Positions 36,360 through 48,611 of a DNA stretch of 64,000 nucleotides are shown piece after piece (position 1 is the stretch's first letter; every line of letters begins with the position of its first letter). A program made the position numbers and the translations under genes. Below the pieces are notes generated by a model. It searched no databases and was not told the DNA's origin. It worked only from the letters and a program-made list of their open reading frames with translations. Source of the stretch: Mallotus nudiflorus (Eukaryota; Streptophyta; Magnoliopsida; Malpighiales; Euphorbiaceae). Location of the stretch: contig CANTUR010000285.1 in the NCBI GenBank assembly GCA_947683625.1, positions 124,001 through 188,000 on the forward strand, read 5' to 3'.

Positions 36360-36711
36360 CCTAGAAAACTCCTTATATATTCTAAATTCTAAGCATTGAA
36401 ATAATTCTAAAAATAAAAATACAATGAAAATTCATTATTGAACAAATTTAATTAAGCGAGAGTATATATGATGGTAACACATAGATAAAGCTTGTATGAT
36501 GGGAAGAAATTCAAGTTTAATATGTATTAATCACTTTTTTTTTGTCAAAAATAATGGATAGTTTTTTTTTTTTAATGATATAAGATCAAATAAAAAAAAC
36601 TAATGAATTATACACTAAAAAATATATATTTTCTTAAATTAGGTGAAAATTAATTTGTTATATTTAAATTTTATATTTTAAAATATTTTTATAGAGAAAG
36701 AAAAGAAATAG

Positions 36712-36757
<46 letters not shown>

Positions 36758-38300
36758 TATTTTTGTGAAAAAGTAATAGATATTTTTTTTTTGTATTTAT
36801 TGATTTAATATGTATTAATAACATCCTTATCGAAAATAATTCATCATGGAACATGGGAAAGAAAATAGGGCCAATTGTTTCCCGTGGCACGTGAAAGGAA
36901 AAGGACATGAAGAAAGGGAAACCACACAAGGGAATGGCAATGAAAAGGTATAATGGCATCACATGGCATTTAAGGACCCATTAACACCAAAGTTCGTGGC
37001 TTACAAAAAATGGTGGCCTTAAAAATAATAACATAAAAAATCTAAAATGTTTTTTACTGCCTTACAAGGAATCTTAATCTTATTTCATCTAAGAGGATGC
37101 ACATGGGTCTTGACTTTGATTGATCAATCTAAATCCTTTTTCTTTGCAACCTGTTTGTTAACTTTTTATTAGTTTCATTTTCAGGCCAAACTTTCAAGAA
37201 ATTGGCACTAAATGGATAAAAAAAAATTTAGGCTCAGATTGCTACTACATAAAAGGTTGTTTACCACCATATCCTAATATATGTCAACCGGTTTGTTGCA
37301 AAGAAAAAAAAAATTGTCCTACTCTATCTAAAATGAATAATAAAACATTTTGTCATAAAATTAAAGCATTTGATAAAAAGTTGGGTTTGAACTTCAATCC
37401 CTAATTCTCCCATATTCTCCCATATTATACTTTATAATTTCGTCAAGCCAACTTTAAACAAAAATTTTAAAATTTAAATCTAAATTTTATCTAATGGATT
37501 ATTTAAATTTAAAATTTTAATAGGCTCACAAATAAAAATATATAGTTTAATCAATGGAGTAATAAAGTGGTAAATCTTTTTTAAAATCATTTTGAGATAC
37601 TTTTTGGATTTGATTCTTACTATCATCGATAAAAGATGAGGGCTATCTTTATTATGTAATCTATCGAAACTTAGATCACATGACTTTCTTATTAACCAAA
37701 AAATATACAACTTAAATATATAATTTTTTTTAAAAAAAAAACATGAACTTATCAAACATGTCGTAAAAATAGCATTTTGAAGCTCAATAAGTGCCCTATC
37801 AAAGCAACAATTTGTATGAGAAATTTAAAAAGCAAGACGTGAGAGAAAGGAAAACTTCATAGTAAACTTTCAAGCTTTTGGTTTTAGTTGCTTGTTTGGG
37901 GTCTTTTAAGTGCAAAGAAAAGGAAAAGAAAGTTGCATGGCCTTTTGTGATAAGAATTGAAAGTCCATCTGCAAAGAAGGTCCTACAATACATCCAACTT
38001 TTGTGTGTTTCCATTAGTCTTCACTTCCTTGTCTGCAGGGCTTATTATCACTTCACTTCTTTGGCTTCCCATTTAATATTAATTGCTTGCCTTCTCTGGA
38101 TGCTTTTGGATGGTAAACAATCTTTAAACACTATGGCCTGCCAATGCCATGGCTGCTGCATGTGGTTGACATTTTCAATCTCACATCTGTTCTCTAAACT
38201 TTTCTAGAAAAATCTACCTATCTGCTCATCCACGATGCTATTATTGTCTTTGGAGTTTAGACCTTTTCTTTTCTTTAAAGAATAGGGTTGCACAGAAGAA
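36360..38300. other. Intergenic DNA between LRR remnant and CDF gene
   Basis: No supported gene. (TA)n microsatellites lie at about 36715-36754 and, just beyond, 38461-38481. Short open stretches around 37800-38200 show no recognisable domain. Confidence 0.55.
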
Positions 38301-38779
38301 TGAAAAATATTTTATCTTTGGCAATTTTAAAGGGAACAGACTGCCAACAAAAAGAAGCTGGATTTTCATTTCCCAAATTTATTTTAGTACAAAATGGGAT
38401 TATGGTACACAAACTCAACTGTTTAACCCTAAACTATAAGTCTTTCTCAACATTTGATATGCATATATATATATATATATACATGAACTTTGACTGACAA
38501 TCCATCTAACTAAAAAAAAAAACAAAAAAACACCTGCCTGTACTGGCATCCAATCAAAACATATATGTAAACAGTTCCACTGGCTACTCCTAAACTAAGA
38601 TGACTTTCTTCTCCTATGCTCTTCCCTCTTAAAATGACTGCAACCAAATCCGATTCTTGCAATCAACACTCACGAATAAAATATGACCCTTAGTTTACAT
38701 GATTAGTCAGCTGAAACATCACAAATCTGTATGCACTACTAGGAACAAGCTACAACTTACAAGTTTGTGAGCTACCCAA
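38300..38779 (-). other. Probable 3' UTR of the CDF gene
   Basis: Follows the TAA stop of the Dof gene. An AATAAA-type signal on the minus strand lies near 38380-38386. The true 3' end cannot be fixed from sequence alone. Confidence 0.35.
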
Positions 38780-41533
38780 TTACGAGCTTTCATGGAATTT
38801 GAGAGATCGAGAAAATGCTGCAGGGTTGGCTTGCAACACTGTAGAAGTTTCGGCTGTGTGATTCTTTTCATCACCTTTTGATTCAAAGGCCTTAAATAGT
38901 CCTCGCCCGCCAATTGAATCAAGCTTGTCATTCTTAATTCCAAGGGTCGTCCATATGGAACTTTTTGCAGCTTCACCAGGGTCATCAATCCTCAATGTCT
39001 TAGGAATCCAGAGGCATCTTTCCGTGCTCTTCTCTTTCACTAGAGGTTCTCCAGAGTTGCTTGGCTGGAGCATGTTGTCATCCCTTGAATGTTTCCCCAA
39101 GGTTGGGGAGTTAGGGCCAGAACTTGGTGAAGTTTGGTTGGGAGAAGGTGGCTGAGGCATCCATGGCATGTTCCAAGTGCCTGGTACAGTGCAACCCCAA
39201 TAAGCTGCTGTAGGGTAGAACGGCATAGGAAACCCTGGAGGGCAAAATGCAGGTGGGGGTACCGGTGAGCTCCACTGAGCCGAATTCCAAGGATAAGGCC
39301 AAGGAGTGCCAGGAAAACATGGTAGTTGGGGTGGAAAGCCCTGACAATTTTGTACCACTTGATCTTGTGAACCATTTTTGGTTGCCTCATCCTTTGAATG
39401 TGATGATGCGGGTAATGATCTTTGTGAATGAACATCTCCATTCTCTATTCCTGCATAAGAAACTGGAATCTTCAAAGCTTCAGGCTTATGAAACCCATTT
39501 CTTGTGCAATTCTGCATTGTTTTATCAGCAAGATTCAACACGGAAGCCATTGATTCATGAAGCGGTGTTTCTGAGCCAAAGGTGAGGACTGTCCCATTAC
39601 TTTTCAGTCCAGGGTGGTGTAAGCCATTTGGAATGTCAGTTCCAACATTCTGGAGAGCTTCAGAGACGGTTATGTGACGATAATGAGAAGCCGAGTTCTT
39701 GTTTTTACGACGACCAGCACCAACGGGAACATTCCTCATAGTCCCCCCAGCTGTCCAATATCTCTGGCAATTCTTGCAGAAGTGTCGGGGTTGATTCACA
39801 TTGTAGTTATTGTAATAACAGAACTTGGTGTCCATGCTATTACAGCGAGGACATGGAAGGATCTTATCAGGTTTTTTGGGAGTCTTTTCTTGTGAATTAC
39901 TTGCATCACTCTGCTCTTCCTCTGTTTTTAAAGTTTTTGATGTGTTGTCTTTCTCAATGGTAGGTGATTTAGGGTTCTCACTAATCCCTGAAGTTGCATC
40001 TGGATTTGATGACTCTTCTGAAGTCCCAGTTGGGGTTCCATTTTCCTGTTTACTTTCTGTTGGTTTTTCTCCCAGTGCATCCTGAATTGATCATAAAATG
40101 AAAATTGAGGAAAACAAGTAAGCATCAAACAAACTATCGAATGACATAGATGAGAAATTCAATTTGAAAGGATATAAAATTTCAACACGAACCACAAACC
40201 CCGAAACCATCACCATATACAAATACAATTAACAGAATTTTTCACACTATTGAAGATGGATCATAAGTTGAAAAACCTAACATCATAATGCAACACAAAA
40301 AGCAGCTTGGTTCTTTACAGGATACTAAGTATGCTTCAATTTCATGCTGATTCCTACATAGAATAGCCTACTCAACCATTTTGAGATAAGATACGTTCTA
40401 AGCCTACATACATGCTTCCCTCTTTTTCCCATTTTCAACAAGACATGTCAATAATCAAGCATTCAGAATATACAAGCCAATCACGAAAAGGATATTCATT
40501 TTAATGCACTGGAATTTTCCAAGTGGCATAACAGCCAAATGTTTCACTTCTTACAAATTTTGAAACCAATGAACACAAAAACAGATGATTTATCTTTTAT
40601 CTTGGAAAATAAAATAACAATTTAGCTGGTGGTCACAGTCTATAGGAATATAGGCAGGGTATAAACTGATCCAATGAGTATTCAGGATTTGAGCTCGTGG
40701 GTCCTAGCAGCCAGTAACTAAAAACAACTAACCACTAAAACCCTTACCAGAGGCTTTAAACAAAAACGAACAGAACTCAAAAATGAACAAAAACACAGCA
40801 CCAGAATCACTATATGAACAAAAATTCTCAAGGGCACACAAATGACAATTAATCTGTTAAAGTAACCACCAGAAAGATTCGTGGCATAAAATCTAAAAGA
40901 GCAGGCTAATTTTTTTTAACCAAAAAAGAGGTTGGGGGGGTGGGAGTGAAGAACTTAGCATTTCAAGAAGTAAAAACTATAAAGATCTCCAGCTGGTAAA
41001 AACAGTATAGTATCTAATTGACTTGCGATCAATTAGATATTGTTTTGCTTTGATCTATGTAGATAGTTCCTTGACAATCTATAGATGAAAACCTCAAAAT
41101 ATCCAGAAGAATCAAGATTTTCCAAACCACGTTGACGATCAAACCTTAATAAACAGCAATCAAACAACCAACTCCAAAAATTCAAAATTAATCCAAAAAC
41201 TAAAACCAACAACCCATTAATCAATCACAGCTTCTAAGAAAAGGGTCAATCTCAAACCAAAAAAAAAAAAATCAAAATGATTACCTTATAACTTCCCCTC
41301 TCTTCACAATCTCCTTTATTACTATTGTTGCTCTCTTCAAGAGAAGAAGTTGAACAAGATGGACGGTCCTGATCTTGACTATCATCATCAACAACGACAA
41401 CTCCACTGCTACCACCACCACCAGCAGTACTACTGCCACTACTAGTACCAGCTGCTGCTACTGCTTGAGAGATCTCTGGCAAAGGAATCGTCTTGCCAAA
41501 CAACTTAATTGCCGGGTCTTTCACTTCCAACAT
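38780..41533 (-). CDS. Cycling Dof factor (CDF-type Dof zinc finger transcription factor)
   Basis: Two exons, 41533-41285 and 40081-38780, join in phase 0 (donor AAG/GTAATC, acceptor TTCAG/GATGCA) to give 516 codons, within the CDF range. Exon 1 starts MLEVKDPAIKLFGKTIPLPE; the KLFGKTI segment (residues 10-16) is a hallmark of CDFs and in Arabidopsis CDF1 this region recruits the TOPLESS co-repressor. Ser/Gly- and acidic-rich linkers follow. The Dof finger is at about 158-211 (C160, C163, C185, C188; CX2CX21CX2C, then RYWTAGGTMRNVPVGAGRRK) and binds AAAG cores. The C-terminus has ERCLWIPKTLRIDDPGEAAK (437-456), the region through which the family contacts GIGANTEA/FKF1, and ends in a conserved ANPAAFSRSLKFHESS. 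Family members repress CONSTANS and FT and link the clock to flowering and stress. All key residues are present, so it is probably functional. Confidence 0.95.
40082..41284 (-). other. Intron of the CDF gene
   Basis: A 1203-bp GT-AG intron between the N-terminal exon and the Dof-finger exon, the same position as in other CDF genes. It contains a perfect 11-bp inverted repeat (TATCTAATTGA / TCAATTAGATA, 41011-41039) around a 7-bp loop. Confidence 0.85.
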
Positions 41534-42060
41534 TTCTGATCCTCCGTTCCTTGCTGCTCAACTTCCAGGATAAAACTAAACCCAAAAATTAAAAAAAAAT
41601 GGAAAAAAATTCACGATAATGGAAAAAAAGCTGTAAACTTTATCATTGATAATATTAGTATTGTTAAATCTATGGAGATCTGACAACCTTTGTGTCTGTG
41701 TCTAAAGTGTTTTGTGTTTGCTGTCTTTGGTTCTACGCCTGTTTGTTTGTTTGTTTGTTTTTCTTAATAATCCGTTTTAGGCAGGTTGGAGTTGCCACGT
41801 CAACCGCAACATCAATTCTCAACCACAAGTTTTCTTTGTGGCTTCGAAGAGAAAAGATTTTTTTTTTCCTTTTTCTTTCTCTCTTTTTTGATTCTCTTCT
41901 TTTTCGTTTCAATCCTAGTCAGCATTTTTCTTTTATTTATTTTTTTTAATTTCAGTGCTTCTTTTTCCTCGGGAATTCATTGCTGGTTCCACCATCAAGC
42001 ACCACTAGGCTCGTTGATAATATGTTTTTTTTTTTTTTTTTTTTTTGTGTTTTTATTTTT
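41534..42060 (-). promoter_or_regulatory. 5' UTR and proximal promoter of the CDF gene
   Basis: Directly upstream of the ATG. On the plus strand it is rich in T and CT runs (41854-41895, a T22 run at 42025-42046) and has a (GTTT)n run at 41741-41762. A CCACGTCA motif (ACGT core of ABRE/bZIP sites) sits at 41795-41802. I could not fix a TATA box or transcription start. Confidence 0.45.
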
Positions 42061-42159
42061 AAATTGGCATATATTTTATGGATGTAATTCTAAGTTGGCC
42101 CATTTGTTCACTTTGGAGTCTTTTTTAAATCTTATTGTCCGGCTACGAGGATGATAATA

Positions 42160-43840
42160 TTATGGGGTGTGCAAAAGTTGTGTTATTTACATATACAGTT
42201 ACTAATTTATTACATTTTTATCATCATCCTCTTAAAAAATTAATTATACATATAAAAATTTTGACATTTAATTTCAGTAATGATGATTGATCATTTGTCA
42301 ATTTCTAATAAATTTGATATCAAAATACTAAAGTAGGCAAATAAAAAAATAATAATATAAAAAAATTATTTTTAATAATGAATCAAAAGTCACATGAACT
42401 CTCATCAAATTTTACTGCATAAATAAAAATATCCCACATAACATAGTCTTTGGTTTATTATTAAAAATAATTTTATCATATTATCATTTTTTTATTTGTC
42501 CATAATAATATTCCGACATTAATTTTATAAAAAATCAATAAATGAGAGATCATCATTATTGAAATTTAAAATTAAGAGTTTTTGTGTGTCCAATTAATTT
42601 TTTTATACAATGATAGAAAAATAATAATAAATTGAGGACTATAAATGTAAATAATCTAAAAAGTTAGTAGTATCACAGTTAAGTTTGATTTATTTAATTT
42701 TAATTGTCAATCAATTGAAATTGTAATTCAATTCAGTTTGATTTTATATTTAAAAAAATTTGGTTAATCAAAATTTTATTTTTAAAATTTTAAAAATAGT
42801 ATAATAATTTAATAAAAATATTAAAATAATTAATATTTATAAAAATTTGGTCAGCTCAACTTTTTTTATAAAAACTTCGATTTTTTCATTTTGGTTTGAT
42901 AAAAAAAGGTTTCAAAATCGATACAAATAACTGAGTGCACACCCGTAGTTAATACTATTGGTACTATCAAGGAAAAAAGAAAAACTTGCACCCATCAAGT
43001 TGTTTCGCATAAAAGTTACTAGTTAAATTATTAAATAAATGTATATGTATATATAACTTACCAAATTAAATAATGAGTCTAAAAATTATAAAAGTTATTT
43101 TTCTAATTTTATTAATTAAATTCTAAAAGAAAAATTATTTAAAAACTATCTCTTGTGCAATTTAAAAATTAGTGTAATAAGATTGGACGAAAAACAAATA
43201 TAAACTTTAAATTCTTCTTGTAAATATCTTATTTTTTATTTAATACCATAAAATTATAGGAGTAGTTATGATGTTTGAAAATTTTTTACCAATTTTAAAG
43301 ATGTTATGTGACTATTTTTCAATATATCTGATATTTTTAAAAAACATTTAGACATTTTTTAGTGGTATTATTTTAATAAAAACATGACAATTGTTACATA
43401 TTTTTAACCTATGTCAAAATTTTGTAGTATTTTTTAGATTTCTTTGAGATAGAAGGATTCTTTCACTCTTGTTAATGAAATTGCTAGATATATTTTATTT
43501 TTAAAAATTTTTGGAATATAATATTTACAAGTATTTATTTATTTACTCATATATTATTAACATGTAGCTAATATGTAGAGTTCTTATGAATCTCAGAATT
43601 TTTAGTTGTCTCATCGCTAATAATTAATTTTTAAATAAAATTATAGTATTAATTAATTACAATATCATGCATAGTATGTTTTTTCCATAAATAAATTATA
43701 AAATGGAATTTTGTAATTTGTTTGTAAAAGAACAAACAAATAAATGGATATGGCCCTAACCCATTTCACCGTCGAGTTATTTCCATAGACAAATCAAAGG
43801 GCGTAGAAACGAATGATTGAAAAAGCCTACATTTAAAAAA
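42160..43840. other. AT-rich intergenic DNA upstream of the CDF gene
   Basis: No gene, terminal repeats or other structure recognised in this interval. Confidence 0.55.
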
Positions 43841-43842
43841 AA

Positions 43843-44355
43843 AATACACGTCAACATCTGATATAAAGTAGAAATATATATAAAGTAGAAAATACACGTC
43901 AACATCTGATGTCAACAGTACCACGTGGGCATGGACCCCACAAGTCTCATAAAATAGGATACAAGTAATTCATTACGGACAAAGCTTTCTGCCACGTCAG
44001 ACTCGTATTCTTTTAAGCACGGGACCCCACCACTCTAAAAGGTAAAGTAAAGTGAAGTGGTAAATAAAAAAATTAATTAAAATTTAAATTAAATTAGTCA
44101 TCATTATCTGTCAACACGTGTCCTCCTCAGGAAATGTGACACGTGCGAAGCATCCAACAAAAAGATTTTCTTTTTTAGAGACAAAGAATCTGTTTTCTAG
44201 TGGCTCAGCATTTTTCTGGTTAAATGGAGATATGCTATGTTGCTGACACGTGTACCAAGCAAAAAGCTGCCAATATCTATCTTCTTCTTAATTCGTGTTA
44301 GATTTGGATTTGCTATTTACTAAATTAATATTATTTTTGTAAAGTGGTTACACGT
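43843..44355. promoter_or_regulatory. Cluster of ACGT (G-box/ABRE-like) motifs
   Basis: Eight ACGT cores lie in 508 bp: 43848, 43896, 43923 (CCACGTGG, a G-box), 43994 (GCCACGTCAG), 44116 (ACACGTGT), 44141 (ACACGTGC), 44248 (ACACGTGT) and 44352 (ACACGTCA). The surrounding DNA is AT-rich, so this density is unusual. The first two cores belong to a 48-bp tandem duplication (AATACACGTCAACATCTGAT twice). bZIP and bHLH factors bind such sites. The cluster is 2.3-2.8 kb upstream of the CDF ATG; whether it controls that gene is inference. Confidence 0.5.
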
Positions 44356-44479
44356 CATCTAATAAAGTCGTTTATTTTAATTTAATTTTTTTAGTTTTTT
44401 TATTGTATTTTTTTTTAATGCTTTTATAATTAAGGTTATTGAATTTTTGTTTGAACTTATGCATAGTCTAAATTATTAT

Positions 44480-44625
44480 GCATAGTCTCCCAACGTGCCA
44501 ACCCACCTAAGGAGGGATGGTCAAGTAATCATCTCATTTACGGGTTAACACTTAAGAGTAGGAGTTCAAATCTCTCCTCCTCCCTTACTATGTGTTAAAA
44601 ATATATATATACTTATTAAGAATAA
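44480..44625 (+). mobile_element. Possible tRNA-derived SINE remnant
   Basis: GATGGTCAAGTAATC near 44516-44530 resembles a decayed pol III A box and GAGTTCAAATCTC near 44571-44583 resembles a B box, about 50 bp apart, as in tRNA-derived SINEs. An A/TA-rich tail follows. No target-site duplication is confirmed. Confidence 0.35.
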
Positions 44626-45356
44626 GGAACAAAATCAGAAGAAAACCCTTAACTGATAAATAGTATCTCTTGCCTTTGATAAACAATGTTTGTTCAGGAG
44701 ATGGCTATTGGTTTAACTAGTAATCATCCCCTTACTTTCTTTTTTTTTTTTATTTTTTTAGTTTTATAATTATGTTTATATATAAGTGTATTTTCATAGT
44801 TTTGTTTTTGATAGTTTCATTGTTGATAGCTTTTTGATGCATATGAATTGTCAAATTCGTCGTCCTCTATTTCACTTGGGTTGTTGAGGTGCACAAGATT
44901 ACTACTGGCTCTATCACTATCCTTAGTTTTACTTAGTTTATGTCTTTCTGAAATTAAACTAAGAAAGAGAATCTCAACCCCTCTATGGATTAACAGTGTT
45001 TGTTTTCTCCAGTGCATTCTGATGGAAGGAAAGTTTAACTTTTAGTTGTTCTTTCAATGTCTAAACAGAATCCTTAAGATTAGTTTAAGACATCATTAAC
45101 TCAAATATGTCTTGTCCAATGAAGAACACCAAACCGATGCCCATCGGGATGCTGTTGTTGCCGCCATTATTTCTACACTGTGTTACTATTGTTCACCTCA
45201 ACATATTAGGGTTACAAACCTTAAGTTGAGAACATATGGTTTTAAGCTAATATTAGTCTTAGCCATTCACAATGTAAAAGATATCAAATGGCTTTAGATT
45301 TGTCTTAGTCTTGGCCCTTCACAATATGTATTGATGTTTATCTAATATAATATACT
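44626..45356. other. Intergenic DNA
   Basis: No recognisable gene. Short open stretches on both strands at 44817-45297 have no identifiable domain. Confidence 0.5.
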
Positions 45357-45361
45357 TTTGT

Positions 45362-48300
45362 TGTCACGACCCAAAACAGGGGTCATGACCGGCGCTAGGG
45401 AATGGGAATTCTTTCGAATCCGGAACCCGTAGCAAGCCTAAAAATAAAATAAATCATGCCATAATAACAGTAACAATATAATATGCAGCGGAAAATAAAA
45501 ATCATAATATCATAATATTATTCACATCCACTGGATTTAAATCAAAATCTCATCACATATATAATAATCCTTTTAATACAAATCCAGTTTCAATATAATA
45601 CGTCTTTTTAAATAAAATACATGAAATTCAACACTTCAATTCACAACTACTGCAGTGTCTAGATAAAATAAATAAGACTCAAGTACACAATTTACACAAA
45701 GAAGCCGGGGTGGAAGAAATCCGGCGTATCGACCTGCTACTGAGGTCTGCAGAAGTTGACTCTCCTGAAAAAATAGTCAACGGAGGGGAGTCAGACCTCA
45801 CTGAGTGAATTACTATAATATATATACATACACACTAAATGATAATGCATACAGTCAATAATACATATCTAATATGTATATATACAGGCAAATTCACACA
45901 GAATCAATAAAATCATTTTTTATATATTTTTCTGAAAATCATCTTTTATGAAGGATCACATAGAACCCTAGAATATCGCAACCTCAGAAAATAGTGTTAA
46001 ACAACACTCTAGCCATACAGGCTCACTTATTCCAAATATATCCACTTAATCCATATGGACAGTAGACTGGCCCCGAGACACTAAGTCAACCGAGCTCCAA
46101 CAGTCTTACTGCCAGTGTGATTGGCCCCGAGACACTTGGTCAACCGAGCTCCAGCAATCACACCCACAAACCACATCTCACATATCAATGATCATAATCA
46201 AATCAATATCCACAAATAAGTTAGTATAATAGCCTAAATATTATAGGCGTACCGGTACATACTCGGTCCTAGTGCTGCCCACTAGGTAGCACGTTCTATT
46301 GATATCCTTCATCATTAATAATGTAAAACATTCATTCACAAAAATAAATGATGCATGAATGTAAATGAAATAACAATATAATCCATATATATACCAGAAA
46401 TATACCAAAAGTAAACCAGGTATATTTCGAGTATATATACGTCAAATAAATCCAGTCAAATCATAAATTAAACTAAAAATATATTTAAAAACATTTTAAA
46501 TATATTTTATTAACAAAACATGTATATAATTTAATATATACCAAAAATAAACCAAAAATATACTTAATATAAACTTAAGAAATAATCAAATTATTTATGC
46601 ATATTTAATCAACATAAAACATGCATTTCTAAATCATGCATCCTAAGCATATATATATAGTATAGTAACTCACCTAATGCGCTCCACGAGACAGGTCCGA
46701 CGGGCCTGGTCCACTAGCCCTCGGTCTCGGCGCAACTAAACAAGCAATAAATAATCGACATCAGAATAAACCCTAACAGAAATCCTAGAATTCAATCTAG
46801 AGTATTTAACACATAATCAGAAATTAGGGTTCGATTGGACATCACGTTTTACGAGAATTTTATCGAAAATTCGGCAGAACCTCCCCTGTAAAACGGACAT
46901 CTCTCTACTCAAAAGAGTAGAGCCGACCCTGCAAAGAAAATACACTCCGAAAAATAGGCTTAACACAATCAAAATCTCACGGTCGGACTCCAAACTACAG
47001 TCCACCGACCGGGGTCCACAAACACAGAATAATTCAGAAATACAGAAAATATCCTTATAGCATAGAAATATATTTCATAGGTAGAAATTACATAATTAAC
47101 CTTAAAACACTGTAAAAACCGATTAAAACTCATTTTATTAGTAAAACCGTATATTATATATATAATTGAAAATAATTCACGAAAAATAGTTTTAATTAGT
47201 TAAAAATACTAAATAATTTATAGAAATCATTTTTATACCTTAAATAACTATTAAAACCAATTAAATTACATTTTTAGACAATTTAGGGTAAAATTACCAA
47301 AATACCCCTATATATATAAATATACTTAAATTACTTCAAAAATTCACCAAAAATTATACGATTATCCAAAATTAATTTTCTCAACATATTTATCAATAAT
47401 ATCAATAATTAAACTCAATTAACCAATTAAATTCAAATAAAAACACATTTAACCCTAATTTCTCAAAATCACATAAACTCAATTAATTCAAAATAAATAC
47501 TTAGAAATTCATAAAAATTCCATATAAATTCCTATAATTCATTTCAATACCTAATTCAACCATAAACTCAAATTTCATAATTTAAATAATTAATTTCCAA
47601 AAATTAGAAAATAATATTAAAATATTCAAAAATACCCAAAAATCCAAACAATCTCCAAAAATTCTACAAAAATTCATACATGTATATTAAGCTACTAGGA
47701 TCAACATTTGTGAAGGGAGTTTTCATGAATCATCCAATTCAAAGCTCAAAAAAATCAAAAATCCTAATAGGCCGAAATTGACAAAATCGAAACCTAAGCA
47801 ATTCTAGACCATTTTAGCTCAAACCAAAGCTAGAATCACACTCACCGGAGCTCAAGGAGAAGAAAGAGACTGGCGGTGTTGAAAACGGTGGTCGGAATCG
47901 ACGTGATCGACGGTGGATCGATTTTCGGCTTCTCCGGCCAAAATCGACTTCCAGGCGCCGGAAACGGCCTCCTCAGGCGGCGAAATTGGTCGGGGAAGAC
48001 GGTGGCACACCGGACGGCACACCCACGATGAAGAAACGGCATGACAGACGCCCGGACGGCAAGGGGAAGGATCGGGAGGAAGAAGGAGACTCGGGGGCAA
48101 ATGTGTAATTTTCCAAACTTTTGTAATTTTGACAAATATATGTATATATATATACTTTATACTATATATTAAAATAATATTAAATTACACACATCAAATA
48201 TACACCACACACATAAAAGTTAATATTTTAATAATTTATACTAAATAAAATTAATTAAATAACAATAAAACAAATAAATAATTAATAAAATATTAGGATA

Positions 48301-48606
48301 ATAATAAACCCTAATTAAATAAATATACACACACAGACTTTATTTAATAATTTAAAAATACGCATGAGTTCATGCAAGTCCGTAAATACATTTAAAATAA
48401 TTAATAATACATTGTTTACGTGAAAATTTTCCCGAAAATGCAAGTCCCGGGAAAATTTTACGTAAAACACTGAAAATAATACACCGTAATTAAAATAGAT
48501 TTTAAATACATATTAACTCGTAAAAATATCATATAATGTACAGAAATTATTAACACTGCATATCCCGGTACAGTGTAAAAATATTTTAAAAACACGAGAT
48601 ATTACA
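45362..48606 (-). mobile_element. Solo LTR of a Gypsy (chromovirus-type) retrotransposon
   Basis: A 3245-bp unit flanked by a perfect 5-bp TSD, TTTGT (45357-45361 and 48607-48611). On the minus strand it starts TGTAATATCTCGTG and ends GGGTCGTGACA, the TG...CA termini of a known class of large plant Gypsy LTRs in which GGGTCGTGACA directly precedes the primer site. Its first and last few hundred bases do not match each other, and there is no gag or pol inside, so it is a single LTR left by recombination rather than a whole element. Minor features: a 54-bp duplication at 46070-46165 and a GC-rich block at 47840-48110. Confidence 0.8.
46068..46165. repeat. Tandem duplication inside the solo LTR
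   Basis: GGCCCCGAGACACT followed by GGTCAACCGAGCTCCA-type sequence occurs twice about 54 bp apart (46070 and 46124). Confidence 0.8.
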
Positions 48607-48611
48607 TTTGT

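Noticed and set aside
37878..38207. 109-codon open frame, with an overlapping antisense frame
   Set aside because: No domain, no splice or promoter context, and both strands equally open; left as intergenic.
39040..39585. Several open frames on both strands overlapping the Dof exon
   Set aside because: They are shadows of the CDF coding exon, which has the Dof finger and C-terminal CDF motifs in a single frame.
41786..42154. 122-codon Phe/Ser-rich open frame
   Set aside because: Read from the T- and CT-rich promoter/5' UTR of the CDF gene; low complexity, not a protein.
45112..45297. 61-codon open frame
   Set aside because: No recognisable similarity and no gene context.
46817..47005. 62-codon open frame with a hydrophobic segment
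   Set aside because: Inside the solo LTR, without supporting motifs.
47842..48135. 97-codon and 82-codon overlapping frames in a GC-rich block
   Set aside because: They lie inside the solo LTR; GC-rich composition alone keeps the frames open, and neither protein has a recognisable domain.
45362..48606. Interpretation as a complete element with short LTRs or as a TIR transposon
   Set aside because: The first and last hundred bases show neither direct nor inverted repetition, while TG...CA ends with a 5-bp TSD fit a single LTR.
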